64,000 nucleotides of DNA from Methylophilaceae bacterium (GCA_017858095.1 JAFMCB010000002.1:32575-96574); one strand, 5' to 3'. Positions 1 through 10,981 are shown, counted from the first letter of the stretch. Notes: generated by a model from the sequence alone, not told the origin. Made by a program: numbers and translations.

Positions 1-132
1 CTGCCAATTACATGCATTATTGGTGTTTAAATTTATACCTAATGATAACCCGCCCGCTCTTCTTGATACGACGGGGTATACATAGCGACTGTTAAAAATA
101 TCGCGACTGTGATTTGTGACAATGAGTTTCAT
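1..132 (-). CDS. Radical SAM protein, N-terminal fragment (cut by window edge)
   Basis: Only the first 44 codons lie in the window; the gene continues past the left edge. The peptide reads MKLIVTNHSRDIF, then a YVYPVVSRRAGG stretch, then NLNTNNACNW. I recognise this as the start of a family of standalone radical SAM proteins of unknown function. Cys41 would be the first cysteine of the iron-sulfur CxxxCxxC motif, and the other two would fall just outside. The family assignment is from memory of its N-terminus. The substrate is unknown. The ATG sits 100 nt downstream of the cytochrome b561 stop on the same strand. Confidence 0.7.
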   Translation of the reverse strand, partial: MKLIVTNHSRDIFNSRYVYPVVSRRAGGLSLGINLNTNNACNWQ

Positions 133-232
133 AATAAAAAAAATTTATAAATTATGATACGTTATTTAAACGAATAGTTCGCATGATCCAGAAAAGTGGT
201 ATCCAGATCATTAAAGATGAGCAGCATAGCGG

Positions 233-865
233 TTAATTTTTATGGAACCACATTCTTCTTAGCGTCCCATCTTTATCGACTATAGAATGTTTTAATGCAC
301 CAAGGATATGAAAAATTAAAATTAGCAATAACAGTTGCCCAAAGATTTCATGAAATTCATAGAAGAGTTCTCGCATGGGCGTTGAATCTATACCAGGTAG
401 AATTTTAATTCCAAACCATTTAACTCCATATTTACTACCAATGGACATCAAAATACCTGTCAATGGAATTAGAATCATTAGTAAATACAATCCATGATGT
501 GCGGCGGTAGCAAAACGTTTTTCCCATGGCTTCATACTTGATAATAACGCAGGCGGTTTATGGGTAAAACGCCAGAAAATTCGAAAAAGCACAAATACAA
601 AAAGTGTAACCCCAATGGATTTGTGAAAATTAAAATAAAAAGAGCGAGGTGACTCTGCTTCAGTGACCTCCCAGCTGTAAATACCAAGATTAAAAATATC
701 AAAACTGATTTGTTTTGGAGCCTCTTTTGGTATATCTGTCATAAATATGCCAAGGATTAACATAAATATAATTGCAAGACCAATGAGCCAGTGAAGGAGG
801 ATAGCAACGTTATTGTATTGTTGCGATTTGTCTGAGAATGAGTAATTCTTTTTTACTTTTGCCAT
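233..865 (-). CDS. Cytochrome b561 family membrane protein
   Basis: A 210-residue integral membrane b-type cytochrome with four predicted helices at about residues 20-42, 82-100, 123-145 and 172-192. Candidate haem ligands are His25, His81, His123/124, His172, His186 and His193, which fit the two-haem bundle of bacterial cytochrome b561 (CybB-like) proteins that pass electrons between quinol and periplasmic acceptors. It is transcribed divergently from the metallo-hydrolase at 923, with 57 nt between the starts. The pairing with a quinoprotein-associated hydrolase suggests periplasmic redox work, but the electron partner cannot be read from sequence. Confidence 0.88.
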   Translation of the reverse strand: MAKVKKNYSFSDKSQQYNNVAILLHWLIGLAIIFMLILGIFMTDIPKEAPKQISFDIFNLGIYSWEVTEAESPRSFYFNFHKSIGVTLFVFVLFRIFWRFTHKPPALLSSMKPWEKRFATAAHHGLYLLMILIPLTGILMSIGSKYGVKWFGIKILPGIDSTPMRELFYEFHEIFGQLLLLILIFHILGALKHSIVDKDGTLRRMWFHKN

Positions 866-922
866 CAGTATTCCTAATTAAAATACTTTTCAAGTTTAAT
901 GTGTTCATGTTTAAATGGAAAG

Positions 923-1840
923 ATGAAAACCAAGATTCTTTTTATTTTCTTGCAATTTTTTTTATGCTTTGAGTTGTTGGCTCAGCTCAATATGGTTGAG
1001 GTGCAACCGGGTTTATTTGTTCATCAGGGTAAACATTTAGATATTGAGGAAGGGTATGACGGCGATATATGCAATATTGGATTTATTATTGGCAAGCAAT
1101 CAATAGCCGTTATAGATACAGGTGGTAATTTAAAGATTGGGCAAGATCTTCTATCTGAAATTCGTCGTCGTTCCGATTTACCGATTCATTACGTGATTAA
1201 TACTCATGTTCATCTCGATCATATTTATGGCAATGCAGCCTTTTTAGAGGAGGGAGCAACTTACCTTGGCCATGAAAACCTTCCCAAGGCAATGCAATTA
1301 AGAAAAGCATTTTATGAAAAATTAAATTTAGATTTTATGGGTATTAAGTCAAATGAGTCCATCCAAATTCCGCCTTCGCAAACCATTAAAACCAACGAGG
1401 AAATAATAATAGATCTGGGAGACCGCCCACTTAAAATAAAAGCTTTTCCAGAGGCTCATACGAATACGGATATTACTATTTTGGATATCAATAGCAAGAC
1501 ATTATGGACGGGTGATTTATTATTTGTGGAGCGAACCCCCGTGATTGATGGGGACATTCATGGCTTTATTGATGTTTTGAGTGCACTTGAAAAAGAAAAT
1601 TATAATATGGTTGTCCCCGGCCATGGAACACCCTCAAAGAATCCTGAGCAGGCCTTTGCAAAAATAAAAGCATACCTAAAAAAATTACGCGATGAAATTA
1701 GGCTTGCGATTGATAGTGGAATGGGACTCGATGAAGCGACGCAGACGTTAGTTCAGGATGAATCAACTAATTGGGTGTTGTTCAATATTCAAAATGCAAG
1801 AAATATAAATCGTGTTTTCCCTATGATGGAGTGGGAATAG
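923..1840 (+). CDS. Quinoprotein relay system type zinc metallo-hydrolase (MBL fold), exported
   Basis: A 305-residue metallo-beta-lactamase-fold hydrolase. A signal peptide (MKTKILFIFL, cleaved near residue 20-21 after LLAQ) indicates export. The zinc site is the HVHLDH motif at residues 95-100, with further ligands in the PEAHTNTD, TGDLLF and PGHGTP segments. The N-terminal arrangement and the NTHVHLDHIYGN motif match the SoxH-like family annotated as quinoprotein relay system zinc metallohydrolase, which co-occurs with PQQ-dependent alcohol oxidation. An upstream in-frame ATG at 899 would put eight polar residues before the signal peptide, so I chose 923, which follows GGAAAG. The substrate is unknown. 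Confidence 0.82.
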   Translation: MKTKILFIFLQFFLCFELLAQLNMVEVQPGLFVHQGKHLDIEEGYDGDICNIGFIIGKQSIAVIDTGGNLKIGQDLLSEIRRRSDLPIHYVINTHVHLDHIYGNAAFLEEGATYLGHENLPKAMQLRKAFYEKLNLDFMGIKSNESIQIPPSQTIKTNEEIIIDLGDRPLKIKAFPEAHTNTDITILDINSKTLWTGDLLFVERTPVIDGDIHGFIDVLSALEKENYNMVVPGHGTPSKNPEQAFAKIKAYLKKLRDEIRLAIDSGMGLDEATQTLVQDESTNWVLFNIQNARNINRVFPMMEWE

Positions 1841-1846
1841 GATAAT

Positions 1847-2290
1847 TTATTTTTTCTTTTTACGGTTCGCACAAACATTATCAAGACTTAAAGCCATCTG
1901 AGGATGGGCTGCCATATATAAGAACCCACCAAATAAAGACAAATATTGTAACCCCTTTAATAAAAGGTCCTGATATACCGAGGGAGAAACCTCAGTAGGT
2001 ATATTTCCCATAAACATAAAATAAGTCAGCGCCCAGATTAAAGAATAAATGGCAAACACGTAGGAGGTTAACTTTATTTTAAAGCCAAGGATAAGAAAAA
2101 TACCAAACACGAGTTGAACAAGAATACTGATAGGTGCAAATATACCTGGCAATCCTTTAGACATAAGGTTGACTTGATATGCTTCGTAACCTTGAGGAGC
2201 ATTTAAGATAAATTGAAGAATGAAGAGAATGCTTACAAAATATAAGCTACCTAGAAAAACTCTTGCAATCAGACCAATATATTTTTCCAC
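1847..2290 (-). CDS. DoxX family membrane protein
   Basis: A 147-residue protein with four predicted membrane helices, ending in a lysine-rich cytoplasmic tail (NRKKKK). The N-terminal IGLIARVFLGSLYFVSILFI and the central LVFGIFLILGFKIKLTSY segments are typical of the DoxX/SURF4-like superfamily, whose bacterial members are linked to redox or thiol homeostasis but mostly lack a known reaction. It converges on the metallo-hydrolase gene with 6 nt between stops. An 87-nt gap separates it from mutY. Confidence 0.75.
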   Translation of the reverse strand: MEKYIGLIARVFLGSLYFVSILFILQFILNAPQGYEAYQVNLMSKGLPGIFAPISILVQLVFGIFLILGFKIKLTSYVFAIYSLIWALTYFMFMGNIPTEVSPSVYQDLLLKGLQYLSLFGGFLYMAAHPQMALSLDNVCANRKKKK

Positions 2291-2377
2291 AACAAATCCT
2301 TATTTTTAAATTTATAAATTATTCGAATAATGCCTTTTTATTGATTTCTTCGCAACTATTGATTCGTAAAATTTTTT

Positions 2378-3412
2378 TTATAAACAAATTTCTTTAACAA
2401 GTTTTTTTATTGGACTCGGTAAGGCTGCATTTTCAATTTCATTTTGTTCAAGCCATAATCCATTCTCAATATCATTTAAAATATTCGGATTATCTATGTT
2501 TGCTAAATGATAGATCATCTCTAATTTGTAATGAGAAAATGTTGCTAGTTTTTTACCGCCTGTTACGACCTTATATTGCCCATCAAGATTCTTTATCATC
2601 CATATTTGCAATTCTTTTTTAGAGATAAATTCGGGTAATGACCATAATCCTCTCCATACCGCCTGCTTTCTTCGCTTGATAAAAAAAATATTTTTTGCAT
2701 TTTTTAGTATTAGGATATTTGTTTTTTTAAAGGGTAATTTTTTTACAGGTTTCTTGGCTGGAATTATTTGCGTTAAATTTTTTTGAAAGCTTTGACAGTT
2801 TTTTATTAACGGGCATTCTGTGCAGCGGGGTTTAGATCTAATACAAATTGTTGCGCCAAGGTCCATAATTGCTTGAGTGTAAATTTGAATATCATGTTTG
2901 GGTAAATTCTCTTGCGCGATTTGCCATAATTTTTTTTCGACATTTGTTTTTCCTGACCATTCCTCTATCGCATAAAAACGACAGAAAACTCTTTTGACAT
3001 TGCCATCCAGAATTGGGTAGTTTTGCTTGAATGAAAAAGCACAAATGGCACCTGCGGTTGAGCGACCAATGCCAGGTAATTGAATAATTTCTTCAAAATT
3101 ACAGGGAAAGATTCCTTCATGCTTTGTTAGAATTATATTAGCTGCATCATAGAGATTTCTCGCCCGACTGTAGTAGCCTAAGCCGCTCCATAATTGCATG
3201 ACGTGAGCTTCTTCAGCACGAGCCAGCGATGCAATATCAGGAAAGGTTTTGATAAATTTTTCAAAATATGGAATAACTGTTGCAACCTGCGTTTGTTGCA
3301 ACATAATTTCTGATAACCAAATAAAATACGGGTTTGTGGTATGTTGCCAAGGCAAGTTTTTTCGCCCATGGTTTGTGTGCCATTTGACAAGTGTTTTAGC
3401 AAAGGAGCTCAC
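2378..3412 (-). CDS. mutY: A/G-specific adenine DNA glycosylase
   Basis: A 344-residue MutY that removes adenine mispaired with 8-oxoguanine. The catalytic Glu35 lies in SEIMLQQTQV. The helix-hairpin-helix is LPGIGRSTAGAI (about 112-123), followed by the catalytic Asp136 in ILDGNVKRV. The 4Fe-4S ligands are Cys190, Cys197, Cys200 and Cys206 (C-x6-C-x2-C-x5-C). The C-terminal third is the NUDIX-like domain that reads 8-oxoG. The length is usual for the family. Its start overlaps the exoD stop by 4 nt, so it is probably cotranscribed downstream of uppP-exoD. Confidence 0.96.
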   Translation of the reverse strand: MSSFAKTLVKWHTNHGRKNLPWQHTTNPYFIWLSEIMLQQTQVATVIPYFEKFIKTFPDIASLARAEEAHVMQLWSGLGYYSRARNLYDAANIILTKHEGIFPCNFEEIIQLPGIGRSTAGAICAFSFKQNYPILDGNVKRVFCRFYAIEEWSGKTNVEKKLWQIAQENLPKHDIQIYTQAIMDLGATICIRSKPRCTECPLIKNCQSFQKNLTQIIPAKKPVKKLPFKKTNILILKNAKNIFFIKRRKQAVWRGLWSLPEFISKKELQIWMIKNLDGQYKVVTGGKKLATFSHYKLEMIYHLANIDNPNILNDIENGLWLEQNEIENAALPSPIKKLVKEICL

Positions 3413-4053
3413 ACTAGGTTAGCCATCCAATTAGGGAGATAATGTATGAGCTCAAGACCTAAAAGATAGATGCCAAAGAAAAAAATAGAAAAATAAAATA
3501 CTGAGAAAATTAACCAAAAAATCGCAATTAAAATAAATAACCCATCTTCTTCAAATTGGGCCAGTGTTACAAAAAGAATAGCTAAGCCTGGAAAAAAATT
3601 ATTTAATGGCAGCACTCCGAAAGGAATTGCCATTAAAATTCCACCTGCAACCATGATCCCTCCCTCAAATTTCAAGCCCGACGAACCATTTACCAAATGC
3701 CTTAATCTTGGTTTGGTAATTTTTTGACTTAAGGTAATAATAAAAATACTTAATCGCGTGATACGACTCCAATTTTTTTCACTCAAGCGTAGGGTTAAAA
3801 TTTTTTTCGGTAACAAAGGAGTTGGCTTCTTTTGTAAGATTTGCCATCCAAGGGCAGCAAAAGTCATCCCCCCTAAAACGCTGAGGGGCCCAACCGGAAA
3901 AGGTTGCATGAAAGGTAATACCAACAACAGTGCGATAAGTGAGAATCCATAATGATCCAATTTTTGTAAAACTTCACGAATGGTGATGTCTTTTTTTTTT
4001 GCGAGTATCACAATTTCTTTGAGAACCGGGATGAGTTCTGCGTAATTTTTCAT
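3409..4053 (-). CDS. ExoD-family exopolysaccharide synthesis protein
   Basis: A 214-residue membrane protein matching the ExoD family (Sinorhizobium exopolysaccharide synthesis protein ExoD). Marks are the N-terminal helix and the segment LPFMQPFPVGPLSVLGG, followed by several hydrophobic helices. I place the start at the ATG at 4053, one nucleotide past the uppP stop. The longer frame to 4134 would only add 27 residues translated out of frame through the uppP 3' end. The biochemical role of ExoD is not well defined. Confidence 0.82.
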   Translation of the reverse strand: MKNYAELIPVLKEIVILAKKKDITIREVLQKLDHYGFSLIALLLVLPFMQPFPVGPLSVLGGMTFAALGWQILQKKPTPLLPKKILTLRLSEKNWSRITRLSIFIITLSQKITKPRLRHLVNGSSGLKFEGGIMVAGGILMAIPFGVLPLNNFFPGLAILFVTLAQFEEDGLFILIAIFWLIFSVFYFSIFFFGIYLLGLELIHYLPNWMANLV

Positions 4054-4054
4054 C

Positions 4055-4852
4055 TTAATAAAAGTACCATAGGGTGAGAAAACCGATGAGGATACGGTAC
4101 CACCCAAAAATAACAAAATCATGATGTGCAACAAAATGAATAAAGAGTTTGATGACTAAAAGTGCGCTAATAAAAGCCGTAACAAATCCAGTGAAAAAAA
4201 TAATTAAGTCGGCTCTGCTTAGCAAATGATAATTTTGACTGAGATCAAATAATGAGGCTGCAACAATAATGGGAATAGCTAAAAAAAATGAAAATTCAGT
4301 TGCAGTTTTACGATCCAGTCCCGCCACTAATCCCCCCATAATTGTTGCTCCTGCCCGCGACACTCCCGGAATTAACGATAAGCATTGAGCGAGCCCAATA
4401 TACAATGCTTGTTTTTTATTTATCTCATCAACCGTAATGCTTTGTCGGGCAGGTATGAATTTTTCAATCAATATAATGATGATCCCACCTATAATCAACG
4501 CAATTGCGACAGCAATTGGGTTGAATAAATAGAATTTAATTGCTTCATGAAAGAAAAATCCAAGCAGGGCTGCTGGAATAAATGCAATGATGAGTAATAA
4601 AGTAAAATTTTGCGCTATGGTCGAGTGATGCAGGCCACTAAAAGTGTGGGCAATTTTTTTTCGATACTCAATCATGACGGCCAAAATGGCACCTAATTGA
4701 ATAAATATTTCAAAAACTTGACTGGCGTCGCCAGAAAAGTTTAATAGGTCTGCAGCGATAATAAGATGGCCGGTTGAGCTGACAGGTAAAAATTCTGTTG
4801 CCCCCTCAACGATGCCAAGAATAAAGGCCACCCATATAAGATAAAGATCCAT
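4055..4852 (-). CDS. uppP: Undecaprenyl-diphosphate phosphatase
   Basis: A 265-residue polytopic membrane enzyme (BacA/UppP) that dephosphorylates undecaprenyl diphosphate to recycle the lipid carrier of peptidoglycan and polysaccharide synthesis. The first signature, EGATEFLPVSSTGHL (residues 16-30), carries the catalytic glutamates 17 and 20. The second, PGVSRAGAT (162-170), carries Arg166. The length is normal. It lies between thiC (12 nt away) and exoD (1 nt). Confidence 0.96.
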   Translation of the reverse strand: MDLYLIWVAFILGIVEGATEFLPVSSTGHLIIAADLLNFSGDASQVFEIFIQLGAILAVMIEYRKKIAHTFSGLHHSTIAQNFTLLLIIAFIPAALLGFFFHEAIKFYLFNPIAVAIALIIGGIIIILIEKFIPARQSITVDEINKKQALYIGLAQCLSLIPGVSRAGATIMGGLVAGLDRKTATEFSFFLAIPIIVAASLFDLSQNYHLLSRADLIIFFTGFVTAFISALLVIKLFIHFVAHHDFVIFGWYRILIGFLTLWYFY

Positions 4853-4864
4853 GACGATTATTAC

Positions 4865-6799
<1,935 letters not shown>

Positions 6800-6811
<12 letters not shown>

Positions 6812-6878
6812 GTGGGATGACCCACATCAGGTTCGAAGGGTATCTCTCACTATTTTTTTAAATAGACCCCTAGCATTA
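6800..6878 (-). promoter_or_regulatory. TPP riboswitch (THI element) aptamer upstream of thiC
   Basis: The minus strand carries the conserved THI-box segments in order: GCTAGGGG, GTGAGAGATACCC, GAACCTGATGTGGGTCATCCCACC and CGTAGGAAAGC. The CTGAGA-like and ACCTGAT cores bind the pyrimidine and pyrophosphate of TPP. TGCT near the 5' end and AGCA near the 3' end can close P1. Its position directly upstream of thiC is the classical arrangement in proteobacteria. Confidence 0.95.
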
Positions 6879-6886
6879 TGAGTTTT

Positions 6887-6915
6887 AAATTACTTTATTC
6901 TCTTTCATTAGGCAA
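6887..6915 (-). promoter_or_regulatory. Probable sigma-70 promoter of thiC
   Basis: On the minus strand, TTGCCT (6915-6910) is followed by a 17-nt spacer and TAATTT (6892-6887). Transcription would start near 6880, right at the 5' edge of the TPP aptamer, which is where a riboswitch leader should begin. The -10 is imperfect; placement rests on spacing and on the aptamer boundary. Confidence 0.5.
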
Positions 6916-6979
6916 GTAATATCGCGGGTTTTTTGAATTTTTTCTAGCGCAAATAATCAATAAGACAGGATATCTTCGA

Positions 6980-6985
6980 TATAAT
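6980..6985 (+). promoter_or_regulatory. Probable -10 element of the pcm-tolC promoter
   Basis: A perfect TATAAT lies 26 nt before the pcm ATG, in the gap between the divergent thiC leader and pcm. No good -35 is visible at 16-18 nt spacing (the best hexamer is TCAATA), so an activator or a weak -35 is likely if this is used. Confidence 0.4.
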
Positions 6986-7011
6986 AGGCAATTCAAGTAA
7001 AGTAACTCAAT

Positions 7012-7665
7012 ATGGCAGAACAAAGTCGATTTAATATGGTGGAACAACAAATTCGAACATGGGATGTGTTGGATGTTACAGTGCTGGATTTATTTAATAT
7101 CATTAAGCGTGAGAATTATGTTCCTTCAAATTATCGCGGACTTGCATTTGCTGATATAGAAGTCCCCCTTGAGCATGGTGAATTTATGTTGTCACCGAAA
7201 TTAGAAGGAAGAATTTTACAAGAACTTAAAGTTAAAAAAACGGAAACGGCTTATCACATTGGTACAGGGTCAGGATTTTTTGCCGCTTTGCTAGCCAAAT
7301 TATCAAAGCATGTGACGACCGTTGATATTCATCTTAATTTTATTCAGCGTGCCAAATTACTGCATCGCGACAATGGTTTGTCTAATTTGCACCATCATCA
7401 AGGCAATGGATTTAGTTTACTGCAAGTGGAACCAGTTTCTTTTGATGTGATTGTTTTAACAGGATCTACAAGTACGGAACCGATTGGTTTGAGAGAAAAA
7501 TTAAACGTTGGTGGTCGATTATTTTTCATAGTGGGCGAAGAGCCAATGATGCAAGCTAAAATTATTGAACGTTATTCTGACAATCAATATGGTGAACATC
7601 TTTTGTTTGATTGTGTGGTGCCAAAATTAAGCTACGCTCTCCAATCGCAAGTATTTCAATTTTAA
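7012..7665 (+). CDS. Protein-L-isoaspartate O-methyltransferase family protein
   Basis: A 217-residue SAM-dependent methyltransferase of the Pcm family. The N-terminus MVEQQIRTWDVLD and the SAM-binding loop GTGSGFFAALLA (about residues 84-95) match the shorter betaproteobacterial group. In these genomes the gene usually sits directly in front of a TolC-type outer membrane protein, as here. Its stop overlaps the tolC start (TAATG). Whether it repairs isoaspartate or methylates something else in the secretion pathway is unproven, so I give no symbol. Confidence 0.85.
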   Translation: MAEQSRFNMVEQQIRTWDVLDVTVLDLFNIIKRENYVPSNYRGLAFADIEVPLEHGEFMLSPKLEGRILQELKVKKTETAYHIGTGSGFFAALLAKLSKHVTTVDIHLNFIQRAKLLHRDNGLSNLHHHQGNGFSLLQVEPVSFDVIVLTGSTSTEPIGLREKLNVGGRLFFIVGEEPMMQAKIIERYSDNQYGEHLLFDCVVPKLSYALQSQVFQF

Positions 7666-9053
7666 TGGTGAATATTTTTAAGCATTTTTTCAATTTTTTT
7701 TTGGCGTTGACTTTGCAGGCAATTTTCATTGCCAATGTTTTTGCAGCCAATTCTGATTTGATTGAAATTTATGAAAAAGCTGTTAATTACGATGCTTTGC
7801 TTTCCGCATCACGATATCAAAATGAAGCAACAAAAGAGCTTATCAATCAAGGCCGTTCTTTATTTTTGCCATCAATCACCGCCTCAGGTGGTTACGATGA
7901 AAAAGACAATGAAAGAAAAATTCTAACCCCAGGTGTATCAAGCAATGAATTGCTGTCAGGAAATAAAGCAGATTTTCATAGCTATGATTACAACATTACC
8001 ATTACTCAGCCTTTATTTGATTATGGCGCATTCCAACAATACAAGCAGATTATTTCGCAAACCAACTTATCGGACAAGCAGTTACTGCAATCCCAACAGG
8101 ATCTGATTTACCGCGTGTCATTGGTGTATTTTGAAACATTGATGGCACGAGATGAGATTGAGCTATTAGAGGCACAAAAAAAAGCCGTTAATGAACAATT
8201 ATTGGAATCAGAAGCGCGATTTGAGGCTGGGCTTTTATCGATTACAGATGTTAATGAGGCTAAGACCAAAATGGCCTTAATTGAAGCCCAATTAATTGCC
8301 GCGATGCAGAAACTTAAAATTAAGCGTCAACAAATCAAAACCATAACAGGTGAAGAGCCGGGTATATTGAAAGGCTTAAATGTGGGGATGAACTTTGTCC
8401 AAATCAGTTCCGACATTGATGAGTGGGTAAATCTTGGCCTACAAAATAATTTAGAGCTGGGCATTGCGCAAGACCAAGTGACTATTGCCGATTATGAAAT
8501 CGGTGTTCGTCAAGCAGATCATTTGCCTACGGTTGATGCCATTGCAAGTCGAAGTCGTAATTGGGATAAAGGCGGGTTCCCTTATGGGGCAACGGAAAAT
8601 AAAGGCATTCGATCCTATTCGGATGTATTAGGAGTAGAAATTAATATTCCAATTTTTTCTGGTGGATACACGAGCTCACGCGTACGCGAAGCAAAGTTGT
8701 TGAAATTTAAAACGGAAGAGGATGCAGAATATCTTAAGCGTGAGGTTGAATTAAAAATTCGTGAGAATTTTTTAAATCTGCAAGCAAATTTTGCAGAAAT
8801 TGAAGCCTACTTTCAGGCACTCAAATCTGCTGAATTGAGTTTAGAGTCAACACAACTGGCCTTTCAGGAAGGCTTAAGAAATGGTGTCGAGGTTTTAGTG
8901 GCACAACAAGTTTTATTTAATGCGAAAAGAGATTTATTGAAATCACGTTATAATTACCTTATCTACTTGATTAGTTTAAAGCTATCAGCAGGGATGTTGA
9001 CCAGAAATGACATTCAAGAGATAAATCAATATTTGACGGTGAATGAAATATGA
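7665..9053 (+). CDS. TolC family outer membrane protein
   Basis: A 462-residue outer membrane channel of type I secretion and efflux systems. A signal peptide (about residues 1-27, ending ANVFAA) is followed by two TolC repeats rich in alpha-helical coiled-coil sequence, e.g. LLEAQKKAVNEQLLESEARFEAG with the conserved EARFEAGLLSITDV turn and, in the second half, FQEGLRNGVEVLVAQQ. I place the start at the ATG at 7665, which overlaps the pcm stop by one nucleotide. A longer frame from 7611 reads through pcm and would bury the signal peptide. No inner-membrane pump genes are adjacent. Confidence 0.9.
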   Translation: MVNIFKHFFNFFLALTLQAIFIANVFAANSDLIEIYEKAVNYDALLSASRYQNEATKELINQGRSLFLPSITASGGYDEKDNERKILTPGVSSNELLSGNKADFHSYDYNITITQPLFDYGAFQQYKQIISQTNLSDKQLLQSQQDLIYRVSLVYFETLMARDEIELLEAQKKAVNEQLLESEARFEAGLLSITDVNEAKTKMALIEAQLIAAMQKLKIKRQQIKTITGEEPGILKGLNVGMNFVQISSDIDEWVNLGLQNNLELGIAQDQVTIADYEIGVRQADHLPTVDAIASRSRNWDKGGFPYGATENKGIRSYSDVLGVEINIPIFSGGYTSSRVREAKLLKFKTEEDAEYLKREVELKIRENFLNLQANFAEIEAYFQALKSAELSLESTQLAFQEGLRNGVEVLVAQQVLFNAKRDLLKSRYNYLIYLISLKLSAGMLTRNDIQEINQYLTVNEI

Positions 9054-9604
9054 TTGCAGATTATGAAAAAAGCCAATTGGTGATTGTGGATGTTCAAGAA
9101 AAGTTGGCTTCAGCAATGCCAAAAGAAGTGGTTAATAAGTTGGTTAAACGTTGCGAATTGATTGTCACTGCAGCATCAGAACTTGGGATTCCTTATATAT
9201 GTACGGAGCAATACCCCAAAGGTTTAGGTAAAACCTTACCTGTCATGCTGCCCTTTTTATCCGACGCTAAGTTTGTTGAAAAAATGGTTTTTGATTGTAC
9301 GGTCGAACCTGTTTTTAGTCGCTGTCTTGTCAAAACACGCCCACAAATTTATTTGATGGGCATGGAAGCACATATATGTATTTTACAAACGGCACTGTCC
9401 TTGATCGACAAAGGTAAGGATGTGTTTGTTATTGAGGATGCCATCATATCGCGCAATATTTTGAACAAACAAAATGCAATTAGTCGCCTTCGTCAAGCTG
9501 GCTGCATTATTACCAATACGGAATCTGTCGTGTTTGAATGGGTAGGGTCAGCGGACCATGAGGCTTTTAAAAAAGTAGCACCTTTGATTAAAGATATCGA
9601 TTAG
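9050..9604 (+). CDS. Isochorismatase-family cysteine hydrolase
   Basis: A 184-residue protein with the isochorismatase/nicotinamidase fold. The catalytic triad is visible as Asp14 (VIVDVQEKL), Lys78 (FVEKMVFDC) and Cys110 (MGMEAHICILQTA). It resembles the YcaC/hydrolase subgroup rather than true isochorismatases, so the substrate is unknown. Its ATG overlaps the tolC stop by 4 nt, which suggests translational coupling. Its 3' end runs 17 nt into the convergent waaA. Confidence 0.87.
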   Translation: MIADYEKSQLVIVDVQEKLASAMPKEVVNKLVKRCELIVTAASELGIPYICTEQYPKGLGKTLPVMLPFLSDAKFVEKMVFDCTVEPVFSRCLVKTRPQIYLMGMEAHICILQTALSLIDKGKDVFVIEDAIISRNILNKQNAISRLRQAGCIITNTESVVFEWVGSADHEAFKKVAPLIKDID

Positions 9605-10853
9605 CTAGTTGAATTAGTATTTTTGTTGCTCCCCTATGTTTTTCAAGAAATCTTTTTCTTAATTGTTTAACCTTTTTATCGTCGTTTGGCTTTGCATGAA
9701 ATTTTTTAATAATGGCTGTTAAGTCATCCAATTTACTAAAGCGATAAAAAATTCCAGCTTTTGTACCTTCCTCAATGATGGATTTAAAGTTAAAAATTGA
9801 CTGCCCTATGGCAAGTGGTTTATTTAAAGATAATCCCTCAATTGGATTTTGTGAGCCATAATTATTAATACTCCCCCCGAGGATAACAAAATGAGCTAGG
9901 TTGTAGTAAGTATGCATTTCGCCCATTGTGTCACCCAAAATCACGGCAGGATTCTTTACCTTATCTTTATTTAGACTTTTTCGTGCGTAACTAAAATTAA
10001 ATTTTTTGATTAGCGAGGCAACCTGATTAAAGCGTTGTGGATGCCTTGGCACAAGAATAAGTACGGTATTGGCTAGCTTGAGGTTTTTATAAAACTGAAG
10101 AATTTTTTCCTCTTCGCCATCACGAGTACTGGCCGCCAGCACAATAAATTTATTTGTCAAACCATAGGTTGTTTTTAAAGACAACGTACTTTGAGGAAGG
10201 TCTGCTGGAATGGGAAAATCAAACTTGGTGTTACCAATGACTTGAATTGGTTGGTTTGTCAGTTGTAAAAAATTATTTTTATTTTCTTCTGTTTGTACAT
10301 AAAGCCCTTCTAAGCAATCAAGCACTTGTTGGGTAAAGCTCTTTACCAGCAAATATTTTTTTAATGACTTATTGGATAACCGGCCATTGATTAAGAATAG
10401 TGGCAGTTTCCTTTTTTTTGATTCAATAAATAAGGAGGGCCATATTTCTGTTTCTACTACCATGCCTACCTTAGGTGAAAAAGTGTTTAGGAAATTTTTC
10501 ATTGCCCATGGAGCGTCATAAGGCAAAAATTTTCGAATTACTCTCTTTGAATCATTGAGAAAGGTATGCCTGCCAGTCAATGTTCCGTGTGTGACTAAAA
10601 CATACACATCATCATTTTCTTTAATAATGGTGTCAACCAAGGGTTTAACGGCGTTTGTTTCTCCCACGGAGACAGCATGAATCCAGACAACTTTTTTATT
10701 CTGCCAACCACGTGCAGCTTTGTTGTTATAGCAAGCAAAACGTTCTTGCCAATGACAAAGTAAGGCTTTGTTAAACAAGCTTCGATAAATTAATCTTAAC
10801 AATGCAAGGGGCAGAAAAATTACAACAAAGATTCGATATAAAAATAAGCTCAT
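9588..10853 (-). CDS. waaA: 3-deoxy-D-manno-octulosonic acid (Kdo) transferase
   Basis: A 421-residue inner-membrane-anchored glycosyltransferase (KdtA) that adds Kdo to lipid A precursor. It has an N-terminal hydrophobic anchor, then WIHAVSVGETNAVKPL with the acceptor-side catalytic glutamate, VVETEIWPSLF, ASTRDGEEEKIL, and the C-terminal donor-binding GGSINNYGSQNPIEG motif. The length is normal for a bacterial KdtA. It is divergent from nrdJ across a 246-nt regulatory region and convergent, overlapping, with the isochorismatase-family gene. Confidence 0.95.
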   Translation of the reverse strand: MSLFLYRIFVVIFLPLALLRLIYRSLFNKALLCHWQERFACYNNKAARGWQNKKVVWIHAVSVGETNAVKPLVDTIIKENDDVYVLVTHGTLTGRHTFLNDSKRVIRKFLPYDAPWAMKNFLNTFSPKVGMVVETEIWPSLFIESKKRKLPLFLINGRLSNKSLKKYLLVKSFTQQVLDCLEGLYVQTEENKNNFLQLTNQPIQVIGNTKFDFPIPADLPQSTLSLKTTYGLTNKFIVLAASTRDGEEEKILQFYKNLKLANTVLILVPRHPQRFNQVASLIKKFNFSYARKSLNKDKVKNPAVILGDTMGEMHTYYNLAHFVILGGSINNYGSQNPIEGLSLNKPLAIGQSIFNFKSIIEEGTKAGIFYRFSKLDDLTAIIKKFHAKPNDDKKVKQLRKRFLEKHRGATKILIQLANRYL

Positions 10854-10981
10854 ACAGAGATTTTCTCATACTCAGAATTTAATTTATATTTTTTTATTTT
10901 TGGAACATATTGTTTTTATTGCATTAATTTTTTATTTTTAAATTTTAGTTAAAAAAAGTTTATTTTTTATTGAAATAATAC

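Noticed and set aside
7611..7664. Longer TolC protein starting at 7611
   Set aside because: The added 18 residues are translated from pcm in another frame and would place the signal peptide internally. The ATG at 7665 in a TAATG overlap is better.
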